Source of the DNA: Crocodylus rhombifer
Lineage: Eukaryota; Chordata; Crocodylia; Crocodylidae
DNA length: 64,000 nucleotides
NCBI GenBank assembly: GCA_038503035.1
Contig: JAVSML010023998.1
Span: forward strand, 1 to 64,000
Reading direction: 5' to 3'
The translations under genes and the position numbers were made by a program. Positions 62,901-64,000 of the stretch are shown here, one piece after another. The first letter of the stretch is position 1. Every line of letters starts with the position of its first letter. The notes below the pieces were generated by a model. It was not told the origin of the DNA. It made no database searches and worked only from the letters and a program-made list of their open reading frames with translations.

Positions 62901-63613
62901 TAAAGGAGAGGTGGAAACAAACCAAGCCAGGGTACAATTTGGCAAAACATTACTACCAGAATTTTGAGAGGAGACAACAGACTCCATGTACCTAAATCTG
63001 CTAGACCCTGTGCATCCTCAATTCCTAATTAAATGTTTTGCCAGCACAGGCTGTACACAGCAACAACGGGAGGTTGAGAATATTTGTTTTAGAGTATTAT
63101 TTTCAGAAAAAAAAAGAAGAAAATACAACCATATTCTAAAAAGCTAACAATTTTGTACGAGAAAATGAAATTTGGTACTTATTATGAAAGTGTTTTAAGA
63201 ACATTAATTCATTCCTTACATTGATGACCGTCATAATTAAAACACCAGCATTTTATAAGTGGGGTAACAGAAGCAGACACTTCTGCAAGATTTTTCTAAG
63301 GTCAAAGAATTTTCTGCTTCCTGCGCTGTACCCATGCCTTTCCTCCCCATTATATGAGCAGATTAAGGCTAGTCAGAACACTTTTATATAAACTGCTCTT
63401 AAAGTGGCTGAAAAAGCATACTTGTAACTGAATCCATACCTGTAGTTATCATAAATCCACATCATGATGTCATACATGCGCTCTCGACAGACTGGAGAAG
63501 GGTGAGAGATAAACCCTGTTACTCCAGGCAGAAGTTCTCTTAGTTCCAGTGGTTTTAGCTTAGAAAGCATCTTGTATATTATGTCCAAACACACTCTCTG
63601 CCTCTCATCATCT
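5247..63613 (-). CDS. PRKDC: PRKDC, DNA-PK catalytic subunit, C-terminal 32 exons (partial at 5' end)
   Basis: DNA-PKcs is a nuclear serine/threonine kinase of the PIKK family. With Ku70/Ku80 it holds and signals broken DNA ends during non-homologous end joining. The spliced frame of about 1,708 residues ends in a stop and aligns, from memory, along the whole human protein from about residue 2420. In order it shows the end of the HEAT repeats, the SQ/TQ-rich Thr2609 cluster, a DEVD caspase site, the FAT repeats, the kinase domain ([33 protein letters not shown]) and a FATC tail ending in Trp-Met. All 31 internal junctions have GT/AG sites and compatible phases. No internal stop or frameshift was found, so the copy looks functional. 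The 5' exons and promoter lie beyond the window. Identity is very secure; individual boundaries depend on splice-site reading. Confidence 0.97.
5452..6542 (-). other. Intron E31-E32; nothing recognised
   Basis: This is about 1.1 kb of AT-rich intron with the donor GTAAGA at the E31 end. No repeat family or RNA gene was recognised. Confidence 0.6.
6543..6682 (-). CDS. PRKDC: PRKDC exon E31: post-kinase linker
   Basis: Encodes [18 protein letters not shown], then NWYPLQKVN and [13 protein letters not shown], between the kinase C-lobe and FATC. It starts in phase 0 after TTTTTTGTTAG and ends with TG, giving a Cys codon with E32. Confidence 0.95.
6683..7790 (-). other. Intron E30-E31
   Basis: AT-rich intron that contains copy 1 of an unassigned repeat family (7497-7735, listed separately). 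Nothing else was recognised. Confidence 0.6.
7497..7735 (+). repeat. Unassigned interspersed repeat, copy 1
   Basis: It shares blocks with 30392-30583 in the same order: GGCTCTGCAGC, then TCAATCAGCTATTAGATAAA continuing AGC, then CTTCTGGGC.TGTGCT, then GTTTAAA..AAAGCAC near the right end. It is longer than the other copy by an internal segment (about 7605-7645). It shows no reverse-transcriptase or transposase coding. Short inverted ends (CTTTAC / GTAAAG) suggest a non-autonomous DNA transposon, which is an inference. Confidence 0.6.
7791..7979 (-). CDS. PRKDC: PRKDC exon E30: kinase C-lobe
   Basis: Encodes [20 protein letters not shown] and continues to [11 protein letters not shown]. This is the C-lobe after the activation loop and is among the most conserved stretches of the protein. 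It has 63 codons, phase 0 at both ends, acceptor TTACTTAG and donor GTAAGT. Confidence 0.97.
7980..8448 (-). other. Intron E29-E30; nothing recognised
   Basis: A 469-bp AT-rich intron without recognisable repeats or conserved elements. Confidence 0.6.
8449..8650 (-). CDS. PRKDC: PRKDC exon E29: catalytic and activation loops
   Basis: Encodes the kinase core. [11 protein letters not shown] holds the catalytic Asp (human Asp3922 by offset) and the metal-binding Asn. [13 protein letters not shown] holds the DFG motif and the activation-loop Thr equivalent to human Thr3950. Human has His where this protein has Tyr after DFG. The exon begins with one base completing the codon from E28 and ends on the Gln codon with donor GTAATT. 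Confidence 0.97.
8738..8809 (-). CDS. PRKDC: PRKDC exon E28: kinase domain segment
   Basis: This is a 72-nt exon encoding [20 protein letters not shown] and then DLL, matching the human stretch NRTETVTSFRKRE..VPADLL. Only 87 bp of intron separates it from E29. It enters with one base and exits with two. Confidence 0.94.
9979..10004 (+). repeat. Left copy of 26-bp duplication flanking a CR1
   Basis: This 26-bp block matches 11587-11612 at 24 positions. The right copy contains the end of exon E27 and its splice donor. In this left copy the donor dinucleotide reads AT instead of GT on the minus strand. A further partial copy (about 10003-10023) follows directly. Confidence 0.8.
10024..11575 (+). 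mobile_element. CR1 LINE, 5'-truncated, reverse-transcriptase remnant
   Basis: The plus strand encodes CR1 reverse-transcriptase motifs: [42 protein letters not shown] and FTDDTKLWG (catalytic DD). The frame is broken by stops and shifts, so it is inactive. The 3' end has the CR1 pattern of a GAGGTCCCTTCC-type motif followed by a short ACTATGAAACTATA repeat. The element lies antisense to PRKDC, 18 bp from exon E27. Confidence 0.92.
11594..11686 (-). CDS. PRKDC: PRKDC exon E27: kinase domain insert
   Basis: Encodes [20 protein letters not shown] and then [10 protein letters not shown]. It corresponds to human CEYKDWLTKMSG..VGAYMLMYK. The exon has 93 nt, entering with one base and leaving with two, exactly the phase and length of E26. 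Its donor GTAAGT sits inside the 26-bp block duplicated beside the CR1. Confidence 0.93.
12108..12148. repeat. Short inverted repeat (hairpin)
   Basis: TTTTGTGCCATCATAAA is followed after a short loop by TTTATGGTGGCACAAAG, its reverse complement apart from a few mismatches. A second hairpin CTGCCACTTTATTGTGGCAG lies near 12238, and an ATTCCTGGGGT / ACCCCAGGAAT stem near 12370-12410. Confidence 0.7.
12447..12700. repeat. Degenerate dimeric minisatellite, period about 96 bp
   Basis: A core of the form CTT(G/A)CAGA..TG recurs at about 12453 (decayed), 12492, 12549, 12588 and 12663. The spacings of 39, 57, 39 and 75 suggest two alternating half-units. Flanking words (GGAAAGC.AGGAT, CAGGGCAATCT / CTGGGCAATCT) repeat with the same rhythm. 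Confidence 0.55.
13830..13922 (-). CDS. PRKDC: PRKDC exon E26: 31-residue kinase cassette
   Basis: Encodes [20 protein letters not shown] followed by [10 protein letters not shown]. By offset it spans human residues 3799-3829, the segment absent from the annotated human isoform 2. At 93 nt it can be skipped without a frameshift, but this would remove part of the kinase domain. Acceptor TTATTCTAG, donor GTGACT. Confidence 0.95.
14723..17042. mobile_element. hAT (MER5/Charlie-like) remnant interrupted by CR1
   Basis: The left end reads CAGTGATTCTTACAG and the right end is the reverse complement of CAGTATTTCTCAGC, a hAT-type terminal pair. The flanking octamers GCTTGATG and GTTTAGTG agree at five of eight positions, as expected of an old target duplication. 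Only about 210 bp on the left and 60 bp on the right belong to it; the rest is the CR1. Confidence 0.55.
14945..16984 (+). mobile_element. CR1 LINE, longest copy in the window
   Basis: The plus strand encodes the ORF2 linker and reverse transcriptase: [38 protein letters not shown] and the catalytic FADDTKLWG, then [20 protein letters not shown]. Stops and shifts (for example TGA near 15442 and TAG near 15724) disable it. The 3' end has CCGAGGTCCCTTCCAGCCCT and a CTATGAAAT tail. It is antisense to PRKDC. Confidence 0.93.
17540..17760 (-). CDS. PRKDC: PRKDC exon E25: kinase N-lobe, ATP-binding lysine
   Basis: Encodes [20 protein letters not shown] and [19 protein letters not shown], then the N-lobe through YQVIPMTTR. 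The Lys of FLVKGG corresponds to the ATP-contacting lysine near human residue 3753. Entry is phase 0 after CTTCCAAG, joining Arg of E24 to Ile. Donor GTAGGA. Confidence 0.97.
17761..18128 (-). other. Intron E24-E25; nothing recognised
   Basis: A 368-bp intron without recognisable repeats. Confidence 0.6.
18129..18196 (-). CDS. PRKDC: PRKDC exon E24: start of kinase N-lobe
   Basis: A 68-nt exon encoding [20 protein letters not shown] and ER, matching human [22 protein letters not shown]. Its first two bases finish a Gly codon from E23. The donor is GTACGT, directly after the Arg codon; this choice is the one that keeps frame with E25. Confidence 0.94.
18197..19233 (-). other. Intron E23-E24, with a Tigger-like element
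   Basis: About 1 kb, of which 465 bp is the element at 18713-19177. The remainder shows nothing recognised. Confidence 0.6.
18713..19177. mobile_element. Tigger/pogo-like non-autonomous DNA transposon
   Basis: The ends are CAGGTTTCCTTCGCTTTATG and the reverse complement of CAGGTTTCCCTCACTTTATG, a 20-bp inverted repeat with two mismatches. A TA flanks each side, the target duplication of Tc1/mariner-pogo elements, and the CAGG..CCTCG.TTTAT-like terminus recalls Tigger. No transposase remains. Confidence 0.75.
19234..19438 (-). CDS. PRKDC: PRKDC exon E23: FAT-kinase boundary
   Basis: Encodes [20 protein letters not shown], then a central stretch, then [16 protein letters not shown] and RRNELEIPG. 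The human counterpart is [24 protein letters not shown]. Phase 0 entry after CAACTTCAG; the exon ends with one base of the Gly codon and donor GTATGT. Confidence 0.95.
19621..20550 (+). mobile_element. Solo LTR of an endogenous retrovirus-like element
   Basis: The 930-bp unit begins TGTCCGGG and ends CCCCGACA, imperfect inverted TG..CA termini. It is flanked by ACACT on the left and GCACT on the right, a 5-bp target duplication with one change. Within it are a TATA-like box (TTATATTTAAGG, about 19861) and an AATAAA (20428-20433) in LTR order. No internal viral genes are present. It is antisense to PRKDC. The retrovirus class cannot be assigned from the LTR alone. Confidence 0.8.
24042..26110 (-). 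mobile_element. CR1 LINE, sense to PRKDC
   Basis: The minus strand encodes the endonuclease-to-RT linker ([18 protein letters not shown]), [56 protein letters not shown] and FVDDTKMWG. The coding frame is split into several segments, so it is inactive. The 3' end is at the low coordinate, with the reverse complement of a GGTCCCTTCTGAACC..CTATGAAACTAT tail. Confidence 0.93.
26543..26686 (-). CDS. PRKDC: PRKDC exon E22: FAT domain end
   Basis: Forty-eight codons, [20 protein letters not shown] through [11 protein letters not shown]. The human equivalent is DWSNDVRAELAK..GLGAFRRKFIQ. Phase 0 at both ends, acceptor TTTGCAG, donor GTACAT. Confidence 0.95.
26890..28006. mobile_element. GC-rich hAT-like non-autonomous element
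   Basis: The exact octamer TCCTACTC lies at 26882-26889 and again at 28007-28014, an 8-bp target duplication typical of hAT. The ends are CAGGGGCAGGCAAATAT and the reverse complement of CAGAGGTGGGAAAAATAT. The interior is GC-rich, with related Gln/Ala/Pro-type repeat words on both strands, and has no transposase. The window start carries a relative. Confidence 0.8.
28230..28740. repeat. GC-rich repetitive block with internal duplication
   Basis: Two related units of about 80 bp, starting near 28545 (CTACAAATCCTAGAG) and 28625 (CCGCAAATTCTAGAG), each end in GGAAGAG-type purine tracts. A short (CCCTAG)n array lies at 28311-28335. The family is not recognised. Confidence 0.5.
28311..28335. repeat. 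(CCCTAG)n hexamer array, telomere-repeat-like
   Basis: About four tandem CCCTAG units, one base from the vertebrate telomeric CCCTAA. The array is short and lies inside an intronic GC-rich block, so it is more likely a microsatellite than a relic of telomere fusion. Confidence 0.8.
28964..29051 (-). CDS. PRKDC: PRKDC exon E21: FAT domain
   Basis: Encodes [20 protein letters not shown] and LSNPEMLFK; human has [20 protein letters not shown]. Twenty-nine codons plus one leading base that completes an Arg codon from E20. Donor GTATAA. Confidence 0.95.
30392..30583 (+). repeat. Unassigned interspersed repeat, copy 2
   Basis: The shorter relative of 7497-7735, sharing GGCTCTGCAGC, CAATCAGCTATTAGATAAAA and the right end GTTTAAAAGTAAAGCACC. 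Partial inverted ends (GCTTTACTGGAAAA / TTTTC..GCTTTACT when reversed) are visible. Inner words AAGCAGTGCGTTACTTCAAC and GAAGCAACACGCTGC are also roughly inverted, so the unit can fold on itself. Confidence 0.6.
31697..32165. repeat. GC-rich degenerate tandem repeat, about 41-bp period
   Basis: Words of the form GAGCACCGAGCCCAGCACC and GAGTACTGAGCCCAGCCCT start at about 31777 and 31818, with later decayed forms near 31916 and 32125. The block stands out from its AT-rich flanks. No coding or terminal repeat was established. Confidence 0.55.
32972..33183 (-). CDS. PRKDC: PRKDC exon E20: FAT domain
   Basis: Encodes [20 protein letters not shown], then [18 protein letters not shown] and [16 protein letters not shown]. 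The human match is close (PCWQFISWISHMVALLDK..). Seventy codons plus two bases. The donor GTGGGC is weak by consensus, but it is the only one that keeps frame with E21. Confidence 0.95.
33184..34584 (-). other. Intron E19-E20; nothing recognised
   Basis: 1.4 kb of mixed-composition intron. The open frames here lack any supporting similarity. Confidence 0.55.
34585..34745 (-). CDS. PRKDC: PRKDC exon E19: FAT domain
   Basis: Encodes [20 protein letters not shown] and [20 protein letters not shown], almost identical to human [20 protein letters not shown] and its continuation. It starts with two bases completing an Asp codon and ends in phase 0 with donor GTTAGT. Confidence 0.96.
34746..35413 (-). 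other. Intron E18-E19; nothing recognised
   Basis: 668 bp, AT-rich, with an A-rich run near 35143-35165. Confidence 0.6.
35414..35594 (-). CDS. PRKDC: PRKDC exon E18: FAT domain
   Basis: Encodes [20 protein letters not shown], an acidic stretch, then [20 protein letters not shown]. The human counterpart is VIAGLYQRAFQHLSEAV..AYMTLADFCDQQLRKEEE. The donor GTGATC is weak, and the frame would read on past it. It is chosen because the single G before it gives the Asp codon that E19 needs. Confidence 0.9.
35595..38244 (-). other. Intron E17-E18
   Basis: Contains the palindromic hAT-type MITE at 35744-36360 and a faint CR1 3' relic near 37615-37660 (CATAGAGAAATAAGGCTGGA). Otherwise nothing recognised. 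Confidence 0.6.
35744..36360. mobile_element. Palindromic hAT-type MITE, copy A
   Basis: It is flanked by GTGTTCAA (35736-35743) and GTGTTCAG (36361-36368), an 8-bp duplication with one change. The left end TAAGGCTGTGCAAAGCTTC pairs loosely with the reversed right end. Inside, ACACAGCTTTAAATATTTTT and its continuation (35914-35950) reappear inverted at about 36160-36204, so most of the 617 bp can fold into one hairpin. It lacks coding sequence. Copy B is at 62134-62830. Confidence 0.8.
38245..38435 (-). CDS. PRKDC: PRKDC exon E17: FAT domain
   Basis: Encodes [40 protein letters not shown], then an acidic segment ending SPEK. Human: ..LGTTYRIIANALSSEP..EDSEK. It starts with two bases of an Asp codon and ends in phase 0 with donor GTGAAG. 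Confidence 0.94.
38548..38722 (-). CDS. PRKDC: PRKDC exon E16: FAT domain
   Basis: Encodes [35 protein letters not shown] and [11 protein letters not shown]; human has [20 protein letters not shown] and [12 protein letters not shown]. Phase 0 entry after CATACAG; it ends with one G and donor GTAATG. The intron to E17 is only 112 bp. Confidence 0.95.
38723..40041 (-). other. Intron E15-E16; nothing recognised
   Basis: 1.3 kb, AT-rich, with a purine-rich run near 38890-38915. No repeat family was identified. Confidence 0.55.
40042..40231 (-). CDS. PRKDC: PRKDC exon E15: FAT domain with acidic loop
   Basis: Encodes [20 protein letters not shown], an acidic loop rich in Asp/Glu/Gly ([14 protein letters not shown]), then [17 protein letters not shown]. 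The ends match human well while the loop differs, as expected of a surface insert. One leading base, phase 0 exit, donor GTGACT. Confidence 0.94.
40232..42476 (-). other. Intron E14-E15
   Basis: Carries a CR1 3' end (41085-41470). A 21-bp word near 40765 (TTTGGCCCCACCAATACACT) is duplicated in tandem. Nothing else was recognised. Confidence 0.6.
41085..41470 (+). mobile_element. CR1 LINE 3' end, old copy
   Basis: The typical CR1 3' region in order: GGAAGAGACTGAGGG, then TTCAAAAATGCCTGGAGGGC, AGGTTGGAGATTAGGAGGAA, AGAGGAGGTTAGACAAGATA and GTGAGGTCCCTTCCAGTCCT. Decay is heavier than in the other CR1s, so it is probably the oldest here. Antisense to PRKDC. Confidence 0.85.
42477..42588 (-). CDS. 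PRKDC: PRKDC exon E14: FAT domain
   Basis: Encodes [20 protein letters not shown] and [16 protein letters not shown]; human has [20 protein letters not shown]. It begins with two bases completing a Ser codon and ends with two of an Arg codon, donor GTAAGA. Confidence 0.96.
42738..42922. mobile_element. Small Tigger-like DNA transposon fragment
   Basis: Starts CAGTATAACCTCTTAAATC and ends in TCAGTATACTG, flanked by TA on both sides. ATCCGGAG and ATCCGGCAG in the first 70 bp recall Tigger-type subterminal words. At 185 bp it is internally deleted. Confidence 0.5.
43415..45118 (-). mobile_element. CR1 LINE, sense to PRKDC
   Basis: The minus strand encodes [58 protein letters not shown] and the 3' region [21 protein letters not shown] words. 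The catalytic segment is frameshifted and a stretch around 44335 is deleted. The 3' end at the low coordinate carries the reversed CCTTCCGACCCTAACATC tail. Confidence 0.92.
45241..45349 (-). CDS. PRKDC: PRKDC exon E13: FAT domain
   Basis: Encodes [20 protein letters not shown] and [16 protein letters not shown]; human has [20 protein letters not shown]. Phase 0 entry, one base exit, donor GTATGT. Confidence 0.96.
45350..45892 (-). other. Intron E12-E13; nothing recognised
   Basis: 543 bp, no recognisable repeat. Confidence 0.6.
45893..46117 (-). CDS. PRKDC: PRKDC exon E12: FAT domain
   Basis: Seventy-five codons: [56 protein letters not shown] and [12 protein letters not shown]. Human: [20 protein letters not shown] and so on. 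Phase 0 at both ends. Confidence 0.97.
46118..46795 (-). other. Intron E11-E12; nothing recognised
   Basis: 678 bp, AT-rich. Confidence 0.6.
46796..46984 (-). CDS. PRKDC: PRKDC exon E11: FAT domain
   Basis: Encodes [40 protein letters not shown] and [14 protein letters not shown], all with clear human counterparts ([20 protein letters not shown]). Phase 0 at both ends; donor GTTTGT. Confidence 0.96.
46985..47701 (-). other. Intron E10-E11; nothing recognised
   Basis: 717 bp of AT-rich intron. Confidence 0.6.
47702..47840 (-). CDS. PRKDC: PRKDC exon E10: FAT domain
   Basis: Encodes [37 protein letters not shown] and EAVKQYDE; human has [20 protein letters not shown]. The first base completes the Lys codon of E9. 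Donor GTAAAA. Confidence 0.96.
48027..48121 (-). other. Open exon-like block between E9 and E10 (candidate alternative exon)
   Basis: On the minus strand this 95-nt block follows a good acceptor (TTTATTAACTTTTAG) and is followed by a usable donor (GTATAT). It is open in the frame that begins with Met: [20 protein letters not shown], then [12 protein letters not shown]. It enters in phase 0 and exits with two bases, the same phases as E9, so E8-block-E10 would stay in frame. If spliced between E9 and E10 instead, it meets a stop. I do not recognise the peptide. Confidence 0.3.
48259..48467 (-). CDS. PRKDC: PRKDC exon E9: start of FAT domain
   Basis: Encodes [38 protein letters not shown] and [20 protein letters not shown], ending ELAK with the Lys split. 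The human equivalent includes [20 protein letters not shown] and PAKRVRG. Phase 0 entry, donor GTAAGT. Confidence 0.96.
48468..53349 (-). other. Intron E8-E9 (4.9 kb)
   Basis: A mostly featureless intron. A MIR/L2-like word (GAAGATGGGGAAATTGAGGC) occurs near 51121, too little to call. Penelope-like tails with hammerhead-like cores lie at 53100-53262. Confidence 0.55.
53100..53262. mobile_element. Penelope-like tails, head to head, hammerhead-like cores
   Basis: On the minus strand, CTGATGA (53142-53136) is followed by a stem GTAGG..TCCTAC (53134-53119) and then AAAAG. On the plus strand, TTGATGA (53181-53187) is followed by a weaker stem, then GAAG and the tail GAGTTAGTCTCTAAAGGTGC. The order CTGATGA-stem II-GAAA is the hammerhead ribozyme core known from Penelope-like elements. 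The first copy has lost the G of GAAA and the second the C of CTGATGA, so both look decayed. Confidence 0.55.
53350..53529 (-). CDS. PRKDC: PRKDC exon E8: pre-FAT region
   Basis: Encodes [20 protein letters not shown], then [14 protein letters not shown] and [10 protein letters not shown]. Human: [18 protein letters not shown] and FFPPFVSCIQ. Sixty codons, phase 0 at both ends, acceptor AATTTACAG, donor GTAAAA. Confidence 0.96.
53577..53760. mobile_element. DNA-transposon end (GGGCTTGTCTACA terminus), low confidence
   Basis: The segment begins GGGCTTGTCTACATTGGGAG, a terminus common in reptile non-autonomous transposons. The other end is not clear: AATGTCTACATAGAG near 53708 may be a decayed partner. 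It lies in the E7-E8 intron (53530-53989), which is otherwise unremarkable. Confidence 0.35.
53990..54121 (-). CDS. PRKDC: PRKDC exon E7: charged linker
   Basis: Forty-four codons, [40 protein letters not shown] and GVAQ. Human: [20 protein letters not shown]. Phase 0 at both ends. The donor GTCTGC is weak but unambiguous from the protein. Confidence 0.95.
55030..55185. repeat. AT-rich low-complexity tract (AATAT)n-like
   Basis: About 155 bp composed almost only of A and T in words such as AATATAATATAAAATATAAT. It is likely to melt and fold easily. Confidence 0.85.
55594..55724. repeat. 131-bp near-perfect palindrome built from repeat tails
   Basis: The left arm runs GTCATTTAACACCTAA, AAGAAATACACCTCC, TTGGGTAAATCTGGTATCTT. 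The right arm, reversed, runs GTCATTTAACACCTAA, GAAATATGCCTC, ATTGGGTAAATGTGGTATCT. The arms are about 62 bases each, with a few mismatches, a small gap and almost no loop. The inner words match the Penelope-like tail that follows (55758-55838), so two tails seem joined head to head. Confidence 0.85.
55758..55838 (+). mobile_element. Penelope-like repeat tail
   Basis: Shares GGTCTAATAAAAGATATCA, TACCCAAAGAACC and CTATGTCCTTAGA.CAACAC with the copy at 63785-63935, in the same order. It ends in CAGCTACAACC. No hammerhead core remains upstream, where the palindrome begins. Confidence 0.55.
56269..56381 (-). CDS. PRKDC: PRKDC exon E6: charged linker
   Basis: Encodes [20 protein letters not shown] and [17 protein letters not shown]; human has [20 protein letters not shown]. 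It starts with two bases completing an Asp codon after the acceptor CTTGCTCTGTGCACTAG. The same frame stays open for some 65 codons further upstream, but only this acceptor gives the phase left by E5. Donor GTTTGT. Confidence 0.93.
56382..58609 (-). other. Intron E5-E6, repetitive and unassigned
   Basis: Mixed GC-rich DNA with repeated words: CAGTCCCTCCAGCCAGGAAA near 57929 and CAGTCCCTCCTTCCAGG near 58010, spaced by about 80 bp. It looks like degraded transposon sequence, but I could not name a family. No gene is supported. Confidence 0.45.
58610..58825 (-). CDS. PRKDC: PRKDC exon E5: linker with caspase-3 site
   Basis: Encodes [20 protein letters not shown], a Ser-rich stretch, [20 protein letters not shown] and [22 protein letters not shown] matches the reported caspase-3 cleavage site of human DNA-PKcs (DEVD then Asn; here Ser). 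Two leading bases complete a Ser codon; it exits with one G, donor GTATCA. Confidence 0.95.
58826..59271 (-). other. Intron E4-E5; nothing recognised
   Basis: 446 bp, AT-rich. Confidence 0.6.
59272..59461 (-). CDS. PRKDC: PRKDC exon E4: Thr2609 (ABCDE) phosphorylation cluster
   Basis: Encodes [20 protein letters not shown], then [15 protein letters not shown] and [16 protein letters not shown]. It carries ETQ, ASQ, RSQ, ATQ and PTQ in the order of the human cluster (ETQ, ASQ, RTQ, ATQ, LTQ). In human these sites are phosphorylated at breaks and control end processing. Phase 0 entry; exit with one base, donor GTAAGT. Confidence 0.96.
59462..60049 (-). other. Intron E3-E4; nothing recognised
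   Basis: 588 bp, AT-rich. Confidence 0.6.
60050..60260 (-). CDS. PRKDC: PRKDC exon E3: HEAT-repeat region
   Basis: Encodes [57 protein letters not shown] and [11 protein letters not shown]. Human: [20 protein letters not shown]. Its first base completes a Gln codon from E2, after a strong pyrimidine tract. Phase 0 exit, donor GTAAAT. Confidence 0.96.
60261..61564 (-). other. Intron E2-E3, with a MITE
   Basis: Contains the terminal-repeat element at 60758-61024 and an (AAAC)n run near 61372. The rest is unassigned. Confidence 0.6.
60758..61024. mobile_element. MITE with GGGAGTGTCTACA inverted ends
   Basis: The left end reads GGGAGTGTCTACAGATGCA and the right end is the reverse complement of GGGAGTGTCTACACATGTAC. 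An internal CTACATGTGCGTTTAAGTAC and TAAATTAGTCTAC repeat similar words. No clear target duplication was found, so the superfamily is open. It has no coding capacity. Confidence 0.7.
61565..61663 (-). CDS. PRKDC: PRKDC exon E2: HEAT-repeat region
   Basis: Encodes [20 protein letters not shown] and [12 protein letters not shown]; human has a matching DNDSQEIFKLAKDVLIQGL. One leading base completes an Arg codon and two trailing bases begin a Gln codon. Donor GTAAGT. Confidence 0.94.
61664..63439 (-). other. Intron E1-E2, with palindromic MITE copy B
   Basis: The MITE at 62134-62830 takes 700 bp. The flanks (61664-62125, 62839-63439) show nothing recognised. Confidence 0.6.
62134..62830. mobile_element. 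Palindromic hAT-type MITE, copy B
   Basis: It is flanked by exact 8-bp duplications GTAGATAT (62126-62133 and 62831-62838). The left end TAGGAGTGTGCGGAAC pairs with the reversed right end TGTGCGAAGCTTC; about six outer bases are missing on the right. ACACAGCTTTAAATGTTTTT (62290 on) recurs inverted near 62645-62675. A longer GC-rich centre distinguishes it from copy A at 35744-36360. The open frame of 182 codons inside is a composition effect. Confidence 0.82.
63440..63613 (-). CDS. PRKDC: PRKDC exon E1 (first in window): HEAT-repeat region
   Basis: Encodes [40 protein letters not shown] and [16 protein letters not shown]; human has [20 protein letters not shown]. The acceptor is TTGTCCCCTTTAG. 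The upstream limit could also be two bases lower if the next AG is used, but 63613 gives one leading base and whole codons. Donor GTATGG. Confidence 0.94.
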
Positions 63614-64000
63614 CTAAAGGGGACAACACACAACTGCATTGTTTTCATATTCTGTTCACAACCAAACACAAACTGAAGTTCATGTATTTTCAGCACTATT
63701 ATTTCTGGTTCCATAAAACTACTTTAAGTTAATAGTTGTGTTTAAACTTAAATTCCCAGTCCCAATGCAGTCAAAAAGTCAGTTCCTATGCCTGAAGAAG
63801 GGTGATTGTGCCCAAAAGCTTGCAAAAAACTTTTTTCCAACTACTCAGTTGGTCTAATAAAAGACATCACACCTACCCAAAGAACCCTGACTGCCTATGT
63901 CCTTAGACCAACACAGCTACAACCAAAAACCCTGGTAGGATCAAGTCAGTTGAGATTCCACTATGATGCTAATAAGGACTAAACGAAGTCTAAACTTAAA
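63614..64000 (-). other. Start of intron upstream of E1
   Basis: No further coding sequence. A Penelope-like tail fills 63785-63935. The 5' exons of PRKDC lie beyond the window. Confidence 0.65.
63785..63935 (+). mobile_element. Penelope-like tail with decayed hammerhead-like core
   Basis: CTGAAGA (63792-63798) is followed by GGGTGATTGTGCCC, a potential stem with GGG/CCC pairing, and then AAAAGC. The tail GGTCTAATAAAAGACATCAC, TACCCAAAGAACC, CTATGTCCTTAGACCAACAC and CAGCTACAACC follows. Compared with the hammerhead core CTGATGA-stem-GAAA it carries two substitutions, so catalysis is unlikely. Confidence 0.55.

Overview
This window is vertebrate nuclear DNA, and almost all of it is one gene on the minus strand. 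The gene is PRKDC, the catalytic subunit of DNA-dependent protein kinase (DNA-PKcs), which acts in non-homologous end joining and V(D)J recombination. I placed 32 coding exons, called E1 (5'-most, 63440-63613) to E32 (terminal, stop codon at 5247-5249). Every boundary has GT/AG signals and every junction keeps the reading frame. Together they encode about 1,708 residues, which matches the C-terminal part of human DNA-PKcs from about residue 2420 to the end. Human numbers used here come from my own recollection of the protein and an offset of about 2420, not from an alignment.

From 5' to 3' (high to low coordinates): E1-E3 are the end of the HEAT-repeat region. E4 carries the Thr2609 (ABCDE) SQ/TQ phosphorylation cluster. 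E5 carries the caspase-3 site DEVD. E6-E8 form the charged linker that leads into the FAT region. E9-E22 are the FAT helical repeats, E23-E30 the PI3K-like kinase domain, and E31-E32 the tail and FATC. The 3' UTR runs to about 4230, with two AATAAA signals. Positions 378-4229 are intergenic and hold no gene that I can see.

The introns are rich in transposons. They hold five recognisable CR1 LINEs (four with reverse-transcriptase remnants, one only a 3' end), hAT-type elements with 8-bp target duplications, Tigger-like elements with TA duplications, a 930-bp solo LTR, and Penelope-like tails with hammerhead-like cores. CR1 abundance together with these families points to a non-avian sauropsid, most likely a crocodilian, with turtle second.

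The observations most worth following up are: (1) a CR1 beside E27 flanked by a 26-bp duplication that copied the E27 splice donor, with the copy now mutated from GT to AT; (2) an unassigned open 95-nt exon-like block between E9 and E10 whose phases would let it replace E9; (3) degenerate hammerhead-like motifs in repeat tails, and a 131-bp near-palindrome made from two such tails; (4) a repeat family with two copies here (7497 and 30392) that I could not name. No CRISPR array, operon or prokaryotic feature is present.
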